A stretch of DNA of 64,000 nt from Pseudomonas quebecensis (GCF_026410085.1 NZ_CP112866.1:5517001-5581000), one strand, 5' to 3'. Shown: positions 1 through 10,482, counted from the first letter of the stretch. A program made the numbers and translations. Notes: a model not told the origin generated them from the sequence alone.

Positions 1-63
1 TTATCAGGCCGCACGTCATAATGCCCGCCGCCAACGAAATTTTGCAGAGTCTAGGGAGCTAGC

Positions 64-1737
64 TTGTCTACGCCTGTCGAACCCTTGCGTTTGCTGCTTC
101 TGGCCGATACGCCTGAGTGGGCAGCGTTGTTGCGCGAGTGCCTGGCGCCGATGGGCGATGGGGCTGTGCTGATCAGCGCGCCAAACTGGGACTCCGTGAG
201 TCGTCTGTTCGATGACGACCAGAGCGCGGTGCTGTTGACCACACCGATGCTGCAACCCGCCCCCGGCCGTTGCAGCCTGCCCTGCGTGCTCCTGCTGGAG
301 CAGGAACCGCTGGTTGCGCCGTTAGGCGTCAGCGATTGGCTGGTGCGCGATGGCGTGGCCGTCGACACGCTGCGCCGCTGCCTGCGCCATGTTCGCGAGC
401 GCGGTGTGCTGGAAACAACCCTGCAACGCCTGGCCGAACAGGACCCGCTGACCGGCATCGCCAACCGTCAGGGCTTCCTGACCTTGCTGGCCGCGCGACT
501 GGCCGAGAACGACGGTCGCGGCCTGGCTCTCGGTCACTTGGACCTGGACAATTTCCGACATGCCAACGACGCCCTTGGCCACCAGGCCGGCGACCGCCTG
601 ATTCTGCAGGTAGTGTCGCGGCTCAAGAGCCAACTCGAAGTCGGCGACCAACTCGCCCGCCTGGGCAGCGATGAATTCGCTCTGTTGATAGATACCCGCC
701 GCGCGCCCCAACGTGCCGAGTGGATGGCCGAACGCATCACGCAAGTCATGGCCGAACCTTACTGGGTGGATGGCGAAAGCCTGCTGATCGGCTGCAGCCT
801 GGGCGTGGCCCATGCCCGCGCTCGCGCCGGCGCCGACCCGCTGATGTGGCACGCCCATATCGCCATGCAGCAGGCCAAGAGCACCCAGGGCTGCACCTTT
901 CATATCTTCAACGAACGCATCAACCGCAACGCCCGCAGCCTGGCCGACCTGGAAAGCGAACTGCGTCGTGCCCTGCGGCGTGATGAGCTGGAGCTGCACT
1001 ACCAACCGCGCCTGGACCTGGACGACGGCCACATTGTCGGCCTCGAAGCCTTGGTGCGCTGGCGCCACGGCGAACGTGGCCTGTTGCCGCCCAGCGAGTT
1101 CGTACCGCTGGCCGAACAAAGCGGCCTGATCGTACCGCTTGGCTATTGGGTGATCTCCCGTGCCCTGCGCGACATGCAGGACTTGCGCGAACGCGGCCTG
1201 CCGCCGCTGCACATGGCGGTGAACCTGTCGTTTCGCCAGTTTCAGGACAGCCAACTGCTTTCCACCCTCAGCCGTCTGATTGCGGAACGTGGGGTAGAGG
1301 CGCAGTGGCTGGAATTCGAGCTGACCGAAACCGCTGTGATGCGCCGCAGCGATTTGGTCAAACAGACCATGGATGCCCTCGGTCGCCTGGGCGTGCGGTT
1401 TTCCCTGGATGACTTCGGTACCGGTTTCTCTTCGTTCGTGCACCTCAACAGCCTGCCGATTGCCCTGTTGAAGATCGACAAGAGTTTTGTCGGCGGCATG
1501 GAGGAGCGTGAAGAAAACCGCAAATTGGTACACGCCATGATCAACCTGGCCCACAACCTCAACCTGGAGGTGGTGGCCGAAGGCGTGGAAACCCAGGAAC
1601 AACTGGCGCTGTTGCGGTTATTTGGCTGCGATCAGGCCCAGGGCTACCTGATCAGCAAGCCATTGCCATTGCCTGAGCTGGTGGCTTACCTGACCGTCGG
1701 CGATGGCCAGCAGGCCATGCCGGGCGCGGTTATGTAG
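64..1737 (+). CDS. GGDEF-EAL protein, probable c-di-GMP phosphodiesterase
   Basis: This 557-residue cytoplasmic protein probably hydrolyses the second messenger c-di-GMP. Residues 1-110 look like a degenerate receiver-type domain, followed by a GGDEF domain (about 125-290) and an EAL domain (about 300-545). The EAL part keeps GLEALVRW, LTET, DDFGTGFSS, KIDKSFV and AEGVET, so it should be active. The cyclase motif reads GSDEF rather than GGDEF, so synthesis is doubtful. Position next to a MATE pump matches PAO1 PA5295 (ProE), which I recall as an active phosphodiesterase. The start is TTG, supported by AGGGAG at 53-58. Confidence 0.9.
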   Translation: MSTPVEPLRLLLLADTPEWAALLRECLAPMGDGAVLISAPNWDSVSRLFDDDQSAVLLTTPMLQPAPGRCSLPCVLLLEQEPLVAPLGVSDWLVRDGVAVDTLRRCLRHVRERGVLETTLQRLAEQDPLTGIANRQGFLTLLAARLAENDGRGLALGHLDLDNFRHANDALGHQAGDRLILQVVSRLKSQLEVGDQLARLGSDEFALLIDTRRAPQRAEWMAERITQVMAEPYWVDGESLLIGCSLGVAHARARAGADPLMWHAHIAMQQAKSTQGCTFHIFNERINRNARSLADLESELRRALRRDELELHYQPRLDLDDGHIVGLEALVRWRHGERGLLPPSEFVPLAEQSGLIVPLGYWVISRALRDMQDLRERGLPPLHMAVNLSFRQFQDSQLLSTLSRLIAERGVEAQWLEFELTETAVMRRSDLVKQTMDALGRLGVRFSLDDFGTGFSSFVHLNSLPIALLKIDKSFVGGMEEREENRKLVHAMINLAHNLNLEVVAEGVETQEQLALLRLFGCDQAQGYLISKPLPLPELVAYLTVGDGQQAMPGAVM

Positions 1738-1764
1738 CGCGGTGGAGCCGGTGAAGTCGGCCTT

Positions 1765-3171
1765 TCAGTCTGCTTGCGCAGCCTGAAACACGCCTTGAGT
1801 CGCAGGTTCCTGATGAATCATGCGTTTCATCTTTGCTTCAAACGCCCACGTCAGGCTCACCGCCGCGCAGGCCAGCCCCAGCGCCAGGCCCCACCACACG
1901 CCGGTTGGCCCCCAGCCCAGGGTGAACGCCATCAACCATGCCGACGGCGCCCCGATCAGCCAATAGCAACCCAGCCCCACCAGGAAGGTGGTCTTGGCGT
2001 CCTTGAGCCCACGAATACAGCCCATGGCGATCGTCTGCACGCCGTCGAACAGTTCGAACCAGGCCGCCACGGCCAGCAGGCTGACGGCCAATACAATGAC
2101 GTCATGGAATGCCGGGTCGTTATGGTCGAGGAACAGTCCGATCAGAGGGTCGGAGTACAGCCACAGCACGGCGGCAAAACCCAGCATCACCAAGGCACCG
2201 AAACCGATCCCGACGCGTCCCGCCAGGCGTGCCTGCAGCAACTGCCCGGCCCCGTAATGCTGGCCGATGCGCATGGTCACCGCGTAGGACATACCCGCCG
2301 GCACCATGAACGCCACCGAGACGATCTGCAGGGCGATCTGATGCGCGGCCAGTTGCGTGCTGCCCATGGTGCCCATGCACAGTGCCGCGAAGGCAAACAA
2401 TCCGACTTCCACCGCATAGGTGCCGCCGATCGGCAGGCCCAGGCGCCACAATTCGCGCAGGTAATGGGTGTTCAGACGCAGCAGGCCGCTGCTCAGCGGG
2501 TAAGCCGCATACGCGCGATTGCTACGGATGTACCACATCAGTGCCAGCGCCATGCCATTGGCGACGATCGCGGTGACCAGACCAATGCCCATCAGGCCCA
2601 GTTTCGGCAAGCCGAACAGACCTTCAATCAGCGCGTGGTTTAGCAAGTAGTTAAGCACCGTGCCGCCAAGGCTGATCACCATGACCGGCGTGGCCTTGCC
2701 GATGGCGCTGGTGAAACCGCGCAACGCCATGAAGCTCAGGTAGCCGGGCAGGGCGAAGGGCAGGATCGTCAGGAATTGCCCCGCAGAATGCACATTGGTT
2801 TCGGTCTGGCCGAACAGCAGCAACACGGGCTTGAGGTTCCACAGCAGCAGGCCGGCTGCCAGGGCCATCAGCCAGGCGAGCCAGAGCCCGGCCTGGGTCA
2901 GGCGCGTGGCGCCTTCGATGTCGCCCGCGCCGTGGCGGATGGCTACCAGCGTACCCACGGCGGCGATCACGCCGATGCAGAAGATCGACACGAACGAATA
3001 GCTCGCCGCGCCCAGGCCGCCGCCGGCCAAGGCTTCGGGGCTCAGGCGCGCCATCATCAGCGTATCGGTCAGCACCATCAACATGTGGGCCAACTGCGAA
3101 GCGATCAGCGGCCCTGACAGCCGCAGGATGGCCCAGAGTTCGGTACGTGCCGGATGCTGCATGATCATCAC
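1765..3171 (-). CDS. MATE family multidrug efflux transporter
   Basis: A 468-residue inner-membrane protein with about twelve hydrophobic segments and the two-fold MATE/NorM layout. Family members export cationic drugs and dyes in exchange for Na+ or H+. The N-terminal half has the typical run SGPLIASQLAHMLMVLTDT, which is the first MATE helix. The substrate cannot be read from sequence. The gene converges on the GGDEF-EAL gene with only 27 bp between stops and is divergent from a LysR regulator, which may control it. The exact start is uncertain because GTG and two ATG codons lie within 10 bp. Confidence 0.92.
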   Translation of the reverse strand: MMIMQHPARTELWAILRLSGPLIASQLAHMLMVLTDTLMMARLSPEALAGGGLGAASYSFVSIFCIGVIAAVGTLVAIRHGAGDIEGATRLTQAGLWLAWLMALAAGLLLWNLKPVLLLFGQTETNVHSAGQFLTILPFALPGYLSFMALRGFTSAIGKATPVMVISLGGTVLNYLLNHALIEGLFGLPKLGLMGIGLVTAIVANGMALALMWYIRSNRAYAAYPLSSGLLRLNTHYLRELWRLGLPIGGTYAVEVGLFAFAALCMGTMGSTQLAAHQIALQIVSVAFMVPAGMSYAVTMRIGQHYGAGQLLQARLAGRVGIGFGALVMLGFAAVLWLYSDPLIGLFLDHNDPAFHDVIVLAVSLLAVAAWFELFDGVQTIAMGCIRGLKDAKTTFLVGLGCYWLIGAPSAWLMAFTLGWGPTGVWWGLALGLACAAVSLTWAFEAKMKRMIHQEPATQGVFQAAQAD

Positions 3172-3253
3172 GCTCGAAAAGTCATGGAATGGGGGGAGGG
3201 TTGATTCTCGGCGCTCCCGGCCTATTGCACAAAGGGATAAATGCGATCGTTCA

Positions 3254-3270
3254 CATGATTAAAACTCATG
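3254..3270. promoter_or_regulatory. Candidate LysR-type operator (CATGA-N7-TCATG)
   Basis: A perfect 5-bp inverted repeat with a 7-bp AT-rich centre lies between the divergent MATE and lysR genes. It contains a T-N11-A core (T3256, A3268), the usual LysR box. It is 52 bp upstream of the chosen lysR start, which suits autoregulation. The assignment rests on motif and position only. Confidence 0.4.
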
Positions 3271-3321
3271 CATCTGTGGATTCTGGTACGGTTCTCTTAT
3301 TGCGTTGTCGGAGCTTTCCTT

Positions 3322-4242
3322 ATGTCTCGTCGTCTTCCTCCGCTGTATGCCCTGAGGGCATTCGAGGCTGCCTCCCGGCATAACTCATTCACCCGGGCGG
3401 CGGATGAGCTGTCGATCACGCAAAGCGCCGTGAGCCGGCATATCCGCACCCTCGAAGAGCATTTTGCCTGTCGCCTGTTCCAGCGCAGCGGGCGCCATCT
3501 GCAACTCACCGAAGCCGCACGGCTGTTGCTGCCTGGCGTACGCGAAGGCTTTGCCGCGCTGGAGCGGGCCTGCCACACCCTGAACACCGATGACGACATC
3601 CTGCGCATGAAGGCGCCCTCGACCCTGACCATGCGTTGGTTGCTGGCGCGGCTCAGCCGCTTCCGGCATTTGCAGCCGGGCAACGAGGTGCAATTGACGA
3701 GCGCATGGATGAGCGTCGATGAAGTGGACTTCAATCAGGAACCGTTCGACTGCGCGGTGCTGCTGAGCAACGGCCATTTTCCGACGGACTGGGAGGCGTG
3801 CCACTTGTTTCCCGAGATGCTGATTCCGGTTGGCGCGCCGAACCTGCTGGACGATGGTCCCTGGGATGTGGCGCGCCTGGCCACGGCCGAGCTGCTGCAC
3901 CCCACGCCCGATCGGCGTGACTGGCGCTATTGGCTGGAGCGCATGGGGCTGTCGTCTCAAGTGTCGCTCAAGGGCGGACAGGTCTTCGACACGTTGGAGT
4001 TGGGCATGATTGCCGCGGCGCGTGGGTATGGGGTTTCCATGGGGGACCTGCTTATGGTCGCCGAAGACGTCGCCCAGGGCCGGTTGAGCCTGCCGTGGCC
4101 GACCGCCGTGGCCAGTGGAGAAAACTATTACCTGGTTTGGCCAAAGACCCGTCCCGGTGGCGAACGCCTGCGACGCCTGGCGGATTTTCTTCAGAGTGAA
4201 GTTCAGGCCATGCTCCTGCCGACGGTGGAACGCCTGGATTGA
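3322..4242 (+). CDS. LysR-family transcriptional regulator (GcvA-like)
   Basis: A 306-residue DNA-binding regulator. The N-terminal winged helix-turn-helix includes ALRAFEAASRHNSFTRAADE and ITQSAVSRHIRTLE. The rest is a periplasmic-binding-protein-like effector domain. The protein resembles the GcvA/AmpR branch, which usually starts with RLPPLYALRAFEAA. I place the start at 3322 because GGAG lies at 3310-3313. An in-frame extension to 3268 would add 18 hydrophobic residues not expected in this family. The gene is divergent from the MATE pump, which is a plausible target. The effector is unknown. Confidence 0.9.
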   Translation: MSRRLPPLYALRAFEAASRHNSFTRAADELSITQSAVSRHIRTLEEHFACRLFQRSGRHLQLTEAARLLLPGVREGFAALERACHTLNTDDDILRMKAPSTLTMRWLLARLSRFRHLQPGNEVQLTSAWMSVDEVDFNQEPFDCAVLLSNGHFPTDWEACHLFPEMLIPVGAPNLLDDGPWDVARLATAELLHPTPDRRDWRYWLERMGLSSQVSLKGGQVFDTLELGMIAAARGYGVSMGDLLMVAEDVAQGRLSLPWPTAVASGENYYLVWPKTRPGGERLRRLADFLQSEVQAMLLPTVERLD

Positions 4243-4419
4243 AGCCCGCAGCGCCTGCTGCGCAACCGTTTGCGTGATACCCCTGCGATCTGCTCAAGTA
4301 TTTGCTCATCCCGCCGAAGTAGCAGTATTGGAGCCACTGTGCGCCGACGTACCCCACTGGATAATTTGCCGAGCATCGCTAAGAGATCAGGATGATCCTG
4401 GCCTCGGCCAGGAGCTGTC

Positions 4420-6396
4420 ATGTCTCAACCTCGCGCTCGGATCGCCTCACAACTGGGTATTGCCCTCGCCTTGATCCTGGCTGTCGCCATCGGCGGCAGC
4501 ACTGTTTTTGCCTTGCGTTCCCTGGATGCCGCCAACCTTGATACCCGCGAGGAACACTTGGCCAGTGAGGCACGCTTGCTCGCCGATCAGCTCAACACGT
4601 TCCACAGCACGTTGCGTGAAAGCACCCAGCGCCTGACCGGGCTGTTCGAGCAGCGTTTCAGTGCCGGTTTGAGCGTGCGCGCGGACCAGCCGATTGCCGT
4701 CGCCGGTGTGCAGACCCCGAGCCTGTACCTGGGCAGCGATGTGTTGAACAACAACTTCAACGAAGTGGACGAGTTCAAACAGATGTCCGGCGGCGTCGCT
4801 ACGGTGTTCGTGCGCAGTGGCGATGACTTTATCCGGGTCAGCACTTCCCTGACCAAGCAGGACGGCAGCCGCGCGATTGGCACCGTGCTGGACCGTCAGG
4901 GTCCGGCCTATGCGCGAGTATTCAGCGGACAGCCTTATATTGGTCGGGCAGTACTTTTCGATCGCTCCTACATGACGCAGTACAGCCCGGTGCGGGACGC
5001 CGGCGGTAAAGTCATCGCCGTGCTGTTCATCGGCTTCGACTACACGGACGCGCAGAGTGTCCAGTTCGAGAATCTCAAGCGCTTCCGTATCGGCCAGACC
5101 GGTTCGCTGGCCTTGCTGGATGAACAGAAACACTGGCTGGTGCCACCGGCCGGCGTACAGACCCCGGAGCAGGCGGTGCCGGTAATGCTGGACTTGGCCA
5201 AAACCCCGGGCAAGGGGCGGTTCTGGAGCGATAAGAGCGAAGATTTCTACAGTGTATCGGTGCCCTTCGACGGTGGCCCCTGGGCGGTCGTTGCCAGCAT
5301 GCCCAAGGCGGAAATTCGTGCGGTTACCTGGGCCGTCGGCCTGCGCCTGGTCATCGGCAGTGTGTTGGCGATGTTGCTGGCGGTGGGCGCTACGGTCTGG
5401 TTGCTGCGCAGCAAGCTGGCGCCGCTGGGCGATCTGGTGCGCCAGGCTGAAGCCTTGGGTGCGGGGGACTTGAGTGCACGCCTGAACGTTTCCAGTCACG
5501 ACGAAATCGGCCAACTGGCGCGCGCCTTCAACCAGATGGGTGAAGCGCTGTCGACCATGGTGTCGCATATCCGCAAGGCCGCAGAAGAAGTTAATGGCCG
5601 TGCACAGGCGCTGTCCGGTTTGTCCGGCGGCGCCTATGAAGGCATGGAGCAGCAGTCCGGCGAAATCACCAGCATGGCCGGCGCGGTGGAAGAGTTCAGT
5701 GCGACGTCGCTGAACATTGCCGACAACATGGGCAACACCGAACGCCTGGCTCAGGAGAACGCCCAGCAAACCCGCATCGGTCGCAACTCGATGCAGGAGG
5801 CCTCATCTTCGCTGGAGCATATCGCCACGGCGTTGAACAGCACCGCCACAGTGATCAACACCCTGGGCCAGCGCTCCCAGGAAATCGGTGGGATCGTCGG
5901 CGTGATCACGGCCATCGCCGAACAGACCAACCTGCTGGCGCTCAACGCAGCCATCGAGGCGGCACGTGCTGGTGAACAGGGGCGTGGTTTCGCCGTGGTG
6001 GCGGACGAAGTGCGCAACCTGGCTTCGCGTACCCGCGAAGCCACCGACGAAATTTCCGCAATGATTCAAAGCATCCAGAAGGAAACCGGTAACGCCATCA
6101 GCACCATGGAGCAGGGCAAGGTGCTGATGCAGGAAGGCCTGTCGCGCAATGCCGATGTGGCCTCGGCCCTGGCGCGAATCGACGAGCAAAGCCGCTCGGC
6201 CGGCCAGCAGTTCGCCGCAATTACCACCGCCACCCAGGAGCAGAGCAGCACCGCAACGCTGCTCAGCAGTAATCTGCAGAGCATTGCGCTGGCCAACAGC
6301 GAACAACGCGAAGTGGTGTCGAACCTGGCGATCACCGCCAAGGAGCTGGAGACCCTGGCGTCGGGCTTGCGGCATGAGGTGGACCGCTTCCGCTGA
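4420..6396 (+). CDS. Methyl-accepting chemotaxis protein
   Basis: A 658-residue chemoreceptor. It has an N-terminal membrane helix (about 12-32), a large periplasmic sensor of the Cache_3-Cache_2 type (about 40-290), a second helix (about 300-325), a HAMP domain (about 330-380) and a long cytoplasmic signalling domain. The hairpin tip that contacts CheA/CheW is well conserved ([20 protein letters not shown], near residue 510). It should feed the flagellar chemotaxis pathway. The ligand is not predictable, though Cache sensors often bind organic acids or amino acids. The start has a clear AGGAG upstream. It stands alone between lysR and comM. Confidence 0.92.
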   Translation: MSQPRARIASQLGIALALILAVAIGGSTVFALRSLDAANLDTREEHLASEARLLADQLNTFHSTLRESTQRLTGLFEQRFSAGLSVRADQPIAVAGVQTPSLYLGSDVLNNNFNEVDEFKQMSGGVATVFVRSGDDFIRVSTSLTKQDGSRAIGTVLDRQGPAYARVFSGQPYIGRAVLFDRSYMTQYSPVRDAGGKVIAVLFIGFDYTDAQSVQFENLKRFRIGQTGSLALLDEQKHWLVPPAGVQTPEQAVPVMLDLAKTPGKGRFWSDKSEDFYSVSVPFDGGPWAVVASMPKAEIRAVTWAVGLRLVIGSVLAMLLAVGATVWLLRSKLAPLGDLVRQAEALGAGDLSARLNVSSHDEIGQLARAFNQMGEALSTMVSHIRKAAEEVNGRAQALSGLSGGAYEGMEQQSGEITSMAGAVEEFSATSLNIADNMGNTERLAQENAQQTRIGRNSMQEASSSLEHIATALNSTATVINTLGQRSQEIGGIVGVITAIAEQTNLLALNAAIEAARAGEQGRGFAVVADEVRNLASRTREATDEISAMIQSIQKETGNAISTMEQGKVLMQEGLSRNADVASALARIDEQSRSAGQQFAAITTATQEQSSTATLLSSNLQSIALANSEQREVVSNLAITAKELETLASGLRHEVDRFR

Positions 6397-6420
6397 AGCG
6401 CTGGCGGGTAAAAACGAGGT

Positions 6421-7917
6421 TCAAGTGACCGCCGCAGGGCGGTATTGCAGTGCCTCCTGCAGATGCTCGCGAGTGATCGCCTCTGCCTGCTCCAGGTCGG
6501 CCAAGGTACGGGCGACCTTGAGCAGCCGGTGAGCCGCGCGCAAGGACAGTGTCAGCCGCTCGCAGGCATGTTCCAGCCAGCTTTCATCGGCCTTCGCCAG
6601 CCTGCAATGCTCACGCAGCCCTGGCAGATCCAGAAACGCGTTGGCGCAGCCCTGGCGTTTTTCCTGCCGTTCTCGAGCGTCGGCAACCTGTGCGGCCGCC
6701 GTCGCGGTGTTATCGCCGGGCGCTTGGGTGGGGTTCAGCGCCGTGGTTTCACGCGCGACCGTCAGGTGCAGATCGATCCGGTCCAGCAGCGGCCCGGACA
6801 GTTTGTTGCGATAGCGCTGGATCTGCTCCGGCGTACAGCGACAACGGCCGGTAGGATCGCCCAGATACCCACAGGGGCAGGGATTCATCGCTGCGACCAG
6901 TTGAAAGCGCGCCGGGAAGCTCACTCGGTCGCGCGCGCGGGAAATCACGATATGCCCTGACTCCAGCGGCTCACGCAAAACCTCCAGCACCTTGCGATCA
7001 AATTCCGGCAGTTCATCCAGAAACAACACGCCGTGATGCGCCAGGGTAATTTCCCCCGGCTGGGGTTTTGAGCCGCCGCCCACCAAGGCCGGCCCGGAGG
7101 CTGAGTGGTGCGGTTGGCGAAACGGTCGATGGGGCCAGTGGCTCAACGGCGCCAGGCTGACCACCGACTGGATCGCAGCGACTTCCAAGGCTTCCTGCTC
7201 ACTCAGGGGCGGCAGCAGGCCGGGCAGGCGGCTGGCGAGCAAGGTCTTGCCGGTGCCCGGCGGGCCGCTCAGCAGCAGGTTGTGTGCGCCGGCCGCGGCG
7301 ATCAGCAATGCCCGCTTGGCCGTCATCTGGCCCTGCACTTCGCTCAGGTCCGGGTACGGTTTGCTCAGGTACAGCAAACCGTCGGATGTGTAGGGCTCAA
7401 TCGGCACGTGCCCATTGAGGTGCGCCACGACCTGCAGCAAGTGATCCACTGCAATCACTTTCAAGCCCGATGCCAGGCATGCTTCCTCCGCATTCGCGCG
7501 CGGCACTATCACAGTGCGCCCGGCCTTGCGCGCAGCCAGCGCCGCCGGCAACACGCCTTTGACGGCGCGTACCTCGCCGGACAGCGCCAATTCGCCCAGG
7601 CATTCCACGTCGTCGAGCATCAACGTCGGCACCTGCACACTCGCGGCCAGGATGCCTAGGGCAATCGCCAGATCAAAACGCCCGCCATCCTTGGGCAGGT
7701 CGGCGGGCGCGAGGTTGAGGGTGATGCGACGGGCCGGGTATTGCAGCGCGGAGTTGAGAATGGCGCTGCGCACGCGGTCCTTGCTTTCTTTGACTGCGGT
7801 TTCGGGCAAGCCCACCAGCGTCAGGGACGGCAGGCCGTTGGCCATGTGCACTTCGACGGTGACGGCGGGGGCTTCGACACCGATTTGGGCGCGGCTGTGG
7901 ACGATGGCCAGTGACAT
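6421..7917 (-). CDS. comM: ComM/YifB-type Mg-chelatase-like AAA+ helicase
   Basis: A 498-residue AAA+ ATPase of the ComM family, which in naturally competent bacteria promotes branch migration during integration of incoming DNA. The N-terminal part is the Lon-protease-like fold. The ATPase core has Walker A GPPGTGKTLLASRLPG near residue 220, Walker B LFLDELPEF, and a Cys-rich CPCGYLGDPTGRC segment typical of the family. The C-terminal Mg-chelatase domain follows. It lies just downstream of ubiK on the same strand, as remembered for PAO1. Pseudomonads keep it whether or not competence has been shown. Confidence 0.93.
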   Translation of the reverse strand: MSLAIVHSRAQIGVEAPAVTVEVHMANGLPSLTLVGLPETAVKESKDRVRSAILNSALQYPARRITLNLAPADLPKDGGRFDLAIALGILAASVQVPTLMLDDVECLGELALSGEVRAVKGVLPAALAARKAGRTVIVPRANAEEACLASGLKVIAVDHLLQVVAHLNGHVPIEPYTSDGLLYLSKPYPDLSEVQGQMTAKRALLIAAAGAHNLLLSGPPGTGKTLLASRLPGLLPPLSEQEALEVAAIQSVVSLAPLSHWPHRPFRQPHHSASGPALVGGGSKPQPGEITLAHHGVLFLDELPEFDRKVLEVLREPLESGHIVISRARDRVSFPARFQLVAAMNPCPCGYLGDPTGRCRCTPEQIQRYRNKLSGPLLDRIDLHLTVARETTALNPTQAPGDNTATAAAQVADARERQEKRQGCANAFLDLPGLREHCRLAKADESWLEHACERLTLSLRAAHRLLKVARTLADLEQAEAITREHLQEALQYRPAAVT

Positions 7918-8029
7918 GCTCGTTCCTTGAAAAATGAGGGCCGCTTCCTGCGGTTTTTCAAGGGTAGACGAGGCAAGTCAGCGCGGGGTGGGGAGGTTTT
8001 ACAGAACGTATCTTGGGCGTGGCGACGTG

Positions 8030-8082
8030 AGCCTGCTCGCGAAGATCTGCGCGAACAAGCTCGCTTGTGCAAAGGAGTGTGG
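8030..8082. repeat. REP-like palindromic element
   Basis: The segment between comM and ubiK contains ACAAGC-TC-GCTTGT flanked by GCGA and CTCGC words. This resembles the REP hairpins spread through P. fluorescens and P. putida genomes. It ends next to the ubiK stop codon and may also act as a terminator. Confidence 0.4.
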
Positions 8083-8083
8083 G

Positions 8084-8344
8084 TTATTTCTGGTCAGGCG
8101 TCAGCCGCGCTTCCAGCTCCGCCACCTTCGCCTCCAGGCTCTCCAGCCGTGCCCGCGTGCGGGCGAGCACGACCATCTGGCTGTCGAATTCTTCACGGCT
8201 GACCAGGTCGAGCTTGCTGAAACCGCTTTGCAGCAAGGCCTTGAACTGGCTTTCGATTTCATTGCGGGGCAGCGGAGTTTCGCCGCTGAACAGGCGAGAG
8301 GCGTGGCCGCTCAGGGCATCGAGGAAATCTTTGGGCGCGAGCAT
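8084..8344 (-). CDS. ubiK: Ubiquinone biosynthesis accessory factor UbiK
   Basis: An 86-residue protein of the UbiK/YqiC (BMFP) family. UbiK binds UbiJ and lipids and helps the soluble Ubi complex make coenzyme Q. The N-terminal half is amphipathic (LAPKDFLDALSGHASRLFSG). The C-terminal half is a trimerising coiled coil with regular leucines and charged residues (about 52-82). Length and layout match the family. It is transcribed away from glnK, so the region between them is a double promoter region. Confidence 0.9.
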   Translation of the reverse strand: MLAPKDFLDALSGHASRLFSGETPLPRNEIESQFKALLQSGFSKLDLVSREEFDSQMVVLARTRARLESLEAKVAELEARLTPDQK

Positions 8345-8417
8345 GGGAAATATTCCGGAAAACAGTTGGCGGGCAGTGTATCACGCACCGTCTATAGTCT
8401 TTTTCACGGCCTTGGGC

Positions 8418-8465
8418 GCACGCTTTTCGCGCAGGGCTCCGGCGGGCTGCGCACCGTTTTTGTGC
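8418..8465 (+). promoter_or_regulatory. Tandem NtrC enhancer sites upstream of glnK
   Basis: Two motifs match the NtrC pattern GCAC-N7-GTGC. The right one, 8451-8465, is exact, and its symmetry extends to TGCGCAC-N7-GTGCGCA. The left one, 8418-8432, reads GCAC-N7-GCGC. They start 33 bp apart, about three helical turns, so two NtrC dimers would sit on the same DNA face. They lie roughly 75-125 bp upstream of the sigma-54 promoter, a normal enhancer distance. Confidence 0.75.
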
Positions 8466-8540
8466 GCATCAGGCTCGCCACATCGCCCCGCAGGTGGGCA
8501 TAAGTGAGCAAAGGATTGATTTCAGTGAGTTTCACGGAGC

Positions 8541-8556
8541 TGGCAAGGTTTCTGCT
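8541..8556 (+). promoter_or_regulatory. Sigma-54 promoter of glnK-amtB
   Basis: The sequence TGGCAAG-GTTT-CTGCT keeps the invariant GG and GC dinucleotides at the -24/-12 spacing required for RpoN. With the NtrC sites upstream it fits nitrogen-limitation control of glnK-amtB, as in other proteobacteria. Initiation would be near 8567. Confidence 0.75.
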
Positions 8557-8595
8557 TAGACGATCATGACCCATGCACTGATGCAGTCGCTGTGA

Positions 8596-9102
<507 letters not shown>

Positions 9103-9136
9103 GCCGCCAAACCCCAACGCCCCAGGAGAAAACAAT

Positions 9137-10474
9137 ATGACTCTGCGTAAATTCGCAGGGCTCGGAGCCCTGTTGTCCATCGTAATGCCAAGCCTGGCCA
9201 TGGCGGCAGACGAAGTGGCTGCTCCAGTCCTCAACTCCGGCGACACGGCGTGGATGCTCACATCCACCGCGCTGGTGCTGTTCATGACCATCCCTGGCCT
9301 GGCGCTGTTCTACGGCGGCATGGTTCGCTCCAAAAATATTCTTTCGGTGATGATGCAGTGCTTCGCCATCACTGGCCTGATCAGCATCCTGTGGGTTATC
9401 TACGGTTACAGCATCGCGTTCGATACCACCGGTATGGAACAGGGCGTGGTCAACTTCAATTCCTTCGTCGGCGGCATGGGCAAGGCGTTCCTGGCCGGTG
9501 TCACCCCAGCCAGCATTACCGGCCCGGCGGCACTGTTCCCTGAGGCGGTGTTCATCACCTTCCAGATGACCTTCGCGATCATCACACCGGCGCTGATCGT
9601 CGGCGCGTTTGCTGAGCGTATGAAGTTCTCCGCCATGCTGATCTTCATGGCCATCTGGTTCACTCTGGTCTACGCACCGATCGCACACATGGTGTGGAGC
9701 GGCAACGGCGGCCTGCTGTGGGACTGGGGCGTGCTGGACTTCGCCGGTGGCACCGTGGTGCACATCAACGCGGGTGTGGCTGGCCTGGTGGCGTGCATCG
9801 TGCTCGGCAAGCGTAAAGGTTACCCAACCACGCCGATGGCGCCGCACAACCTGGGTTACACCCTGATCGGCGCGGCCATGCTGTGGATTGGTTGGTTTGG
9901 TTTCAACGCAGGTTCCGCGGCGGCCGCCAACGGTACCGCCGGCATGGCGATGCTGGTCACTCAGATCGCTACCGCTGCCGCAGCACTGGGCTGGATGTTC
10001 GCCGAGTGGATCACCCACGGTAAACCGAGCGCACTGGGCATCGCCTCGGGCGTGGTAGCGGGCCTGGTTGCCGTCACCCCGGCCGCAGGCACCGTGGGCC
10101 CGATGGGCGCCCTGGTGATCGGCCTGGTGGCCGGTGTGATCTGCTTCTTCTGCGCCACCAGCCTCAAGCGCAAGCTGGGCTATGACGACTCCCTGGACGC
10201 GTTCGGGGTGCACGGTATCGGCGGTATCGTCGGCGCGATCCTTACCGGTGTGTTCGCAGCGCCTGCATGGGGCGGCTTCGGTACCGTGACGGACGTAGCG
10301 GCACAGGTCTGGATCCAGTGCAAAGGCGTGGGCTTCACCGTGATCTACACGGCGATCGTCACCTACGTCATCCTCAAGGTGCTGGATATGGTCATGGGGC
10401 TGCGCGTTACCGAAGAGGAAGAAGCGGTCGGCCTCGATCTGGCGCAACACAACGAGCGCGGCTACAACTTGTAA
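9137..10474 (+). CDS. amtB: Ammonium transporter AmtB
   Basis: A 445-residue inner-membrane ammonium channel of the Amt/Rh family. It begins with a cleavable signal peptide (about 1-26, ending LAMAADE) and then about eleven membrane helices. The signature FAGGTVVHINAG includes the first pore histidine, and GVHGIGGIVG near the C-terminus contains the second. The cytoplasmic tail VTEEEEAVGLDLAQHNERGY is the GlnK-contacting segment. The start has AGGAG at 9124-9128. It is the second gene of the glnK operon and is followed by a strong terminator. Confidence 0.97.
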   Translation: MTLRKFAGLGALLSIVMPSLAMAADEVAAPVLNSGDTAWMLTSTALVLFMTIPGLALFYGGMVRSKNILSVMMQCFAITGLISILWVIYGYSIAFDTTGMEQGVVNFNSFVGGMGKAFLAGVTPASITGPAALFPEAVFITFQMTFAIITPALIVGAFAERMKFSAMLIFMAIWFTLVYAPIAHMVWSGNGGLLWDWGVLDFAGGTVVHINAGVAGLVACIVLGKRKGYPTTPMAPHNLGYTLIGAAMLWIGWFGFNAGSAAAANGTAGMAMLVTQIATAAAALGWMFAEWITHGKPSALGIASGVVAGLVAVTPAAGTVGPMGALVIGLVAGVICFFCATSLKRKLGYDDSLDAFGVHGIGGIVGAILTGVFAAPAWGGFGTVTDVAAQVWIQCKGVGFTVIYTAIVTYVILKVLDMVMGLRVTEEEEAVGLDLAQHNERGYNL

Positions 10475-10482
10475 GTACGCGG

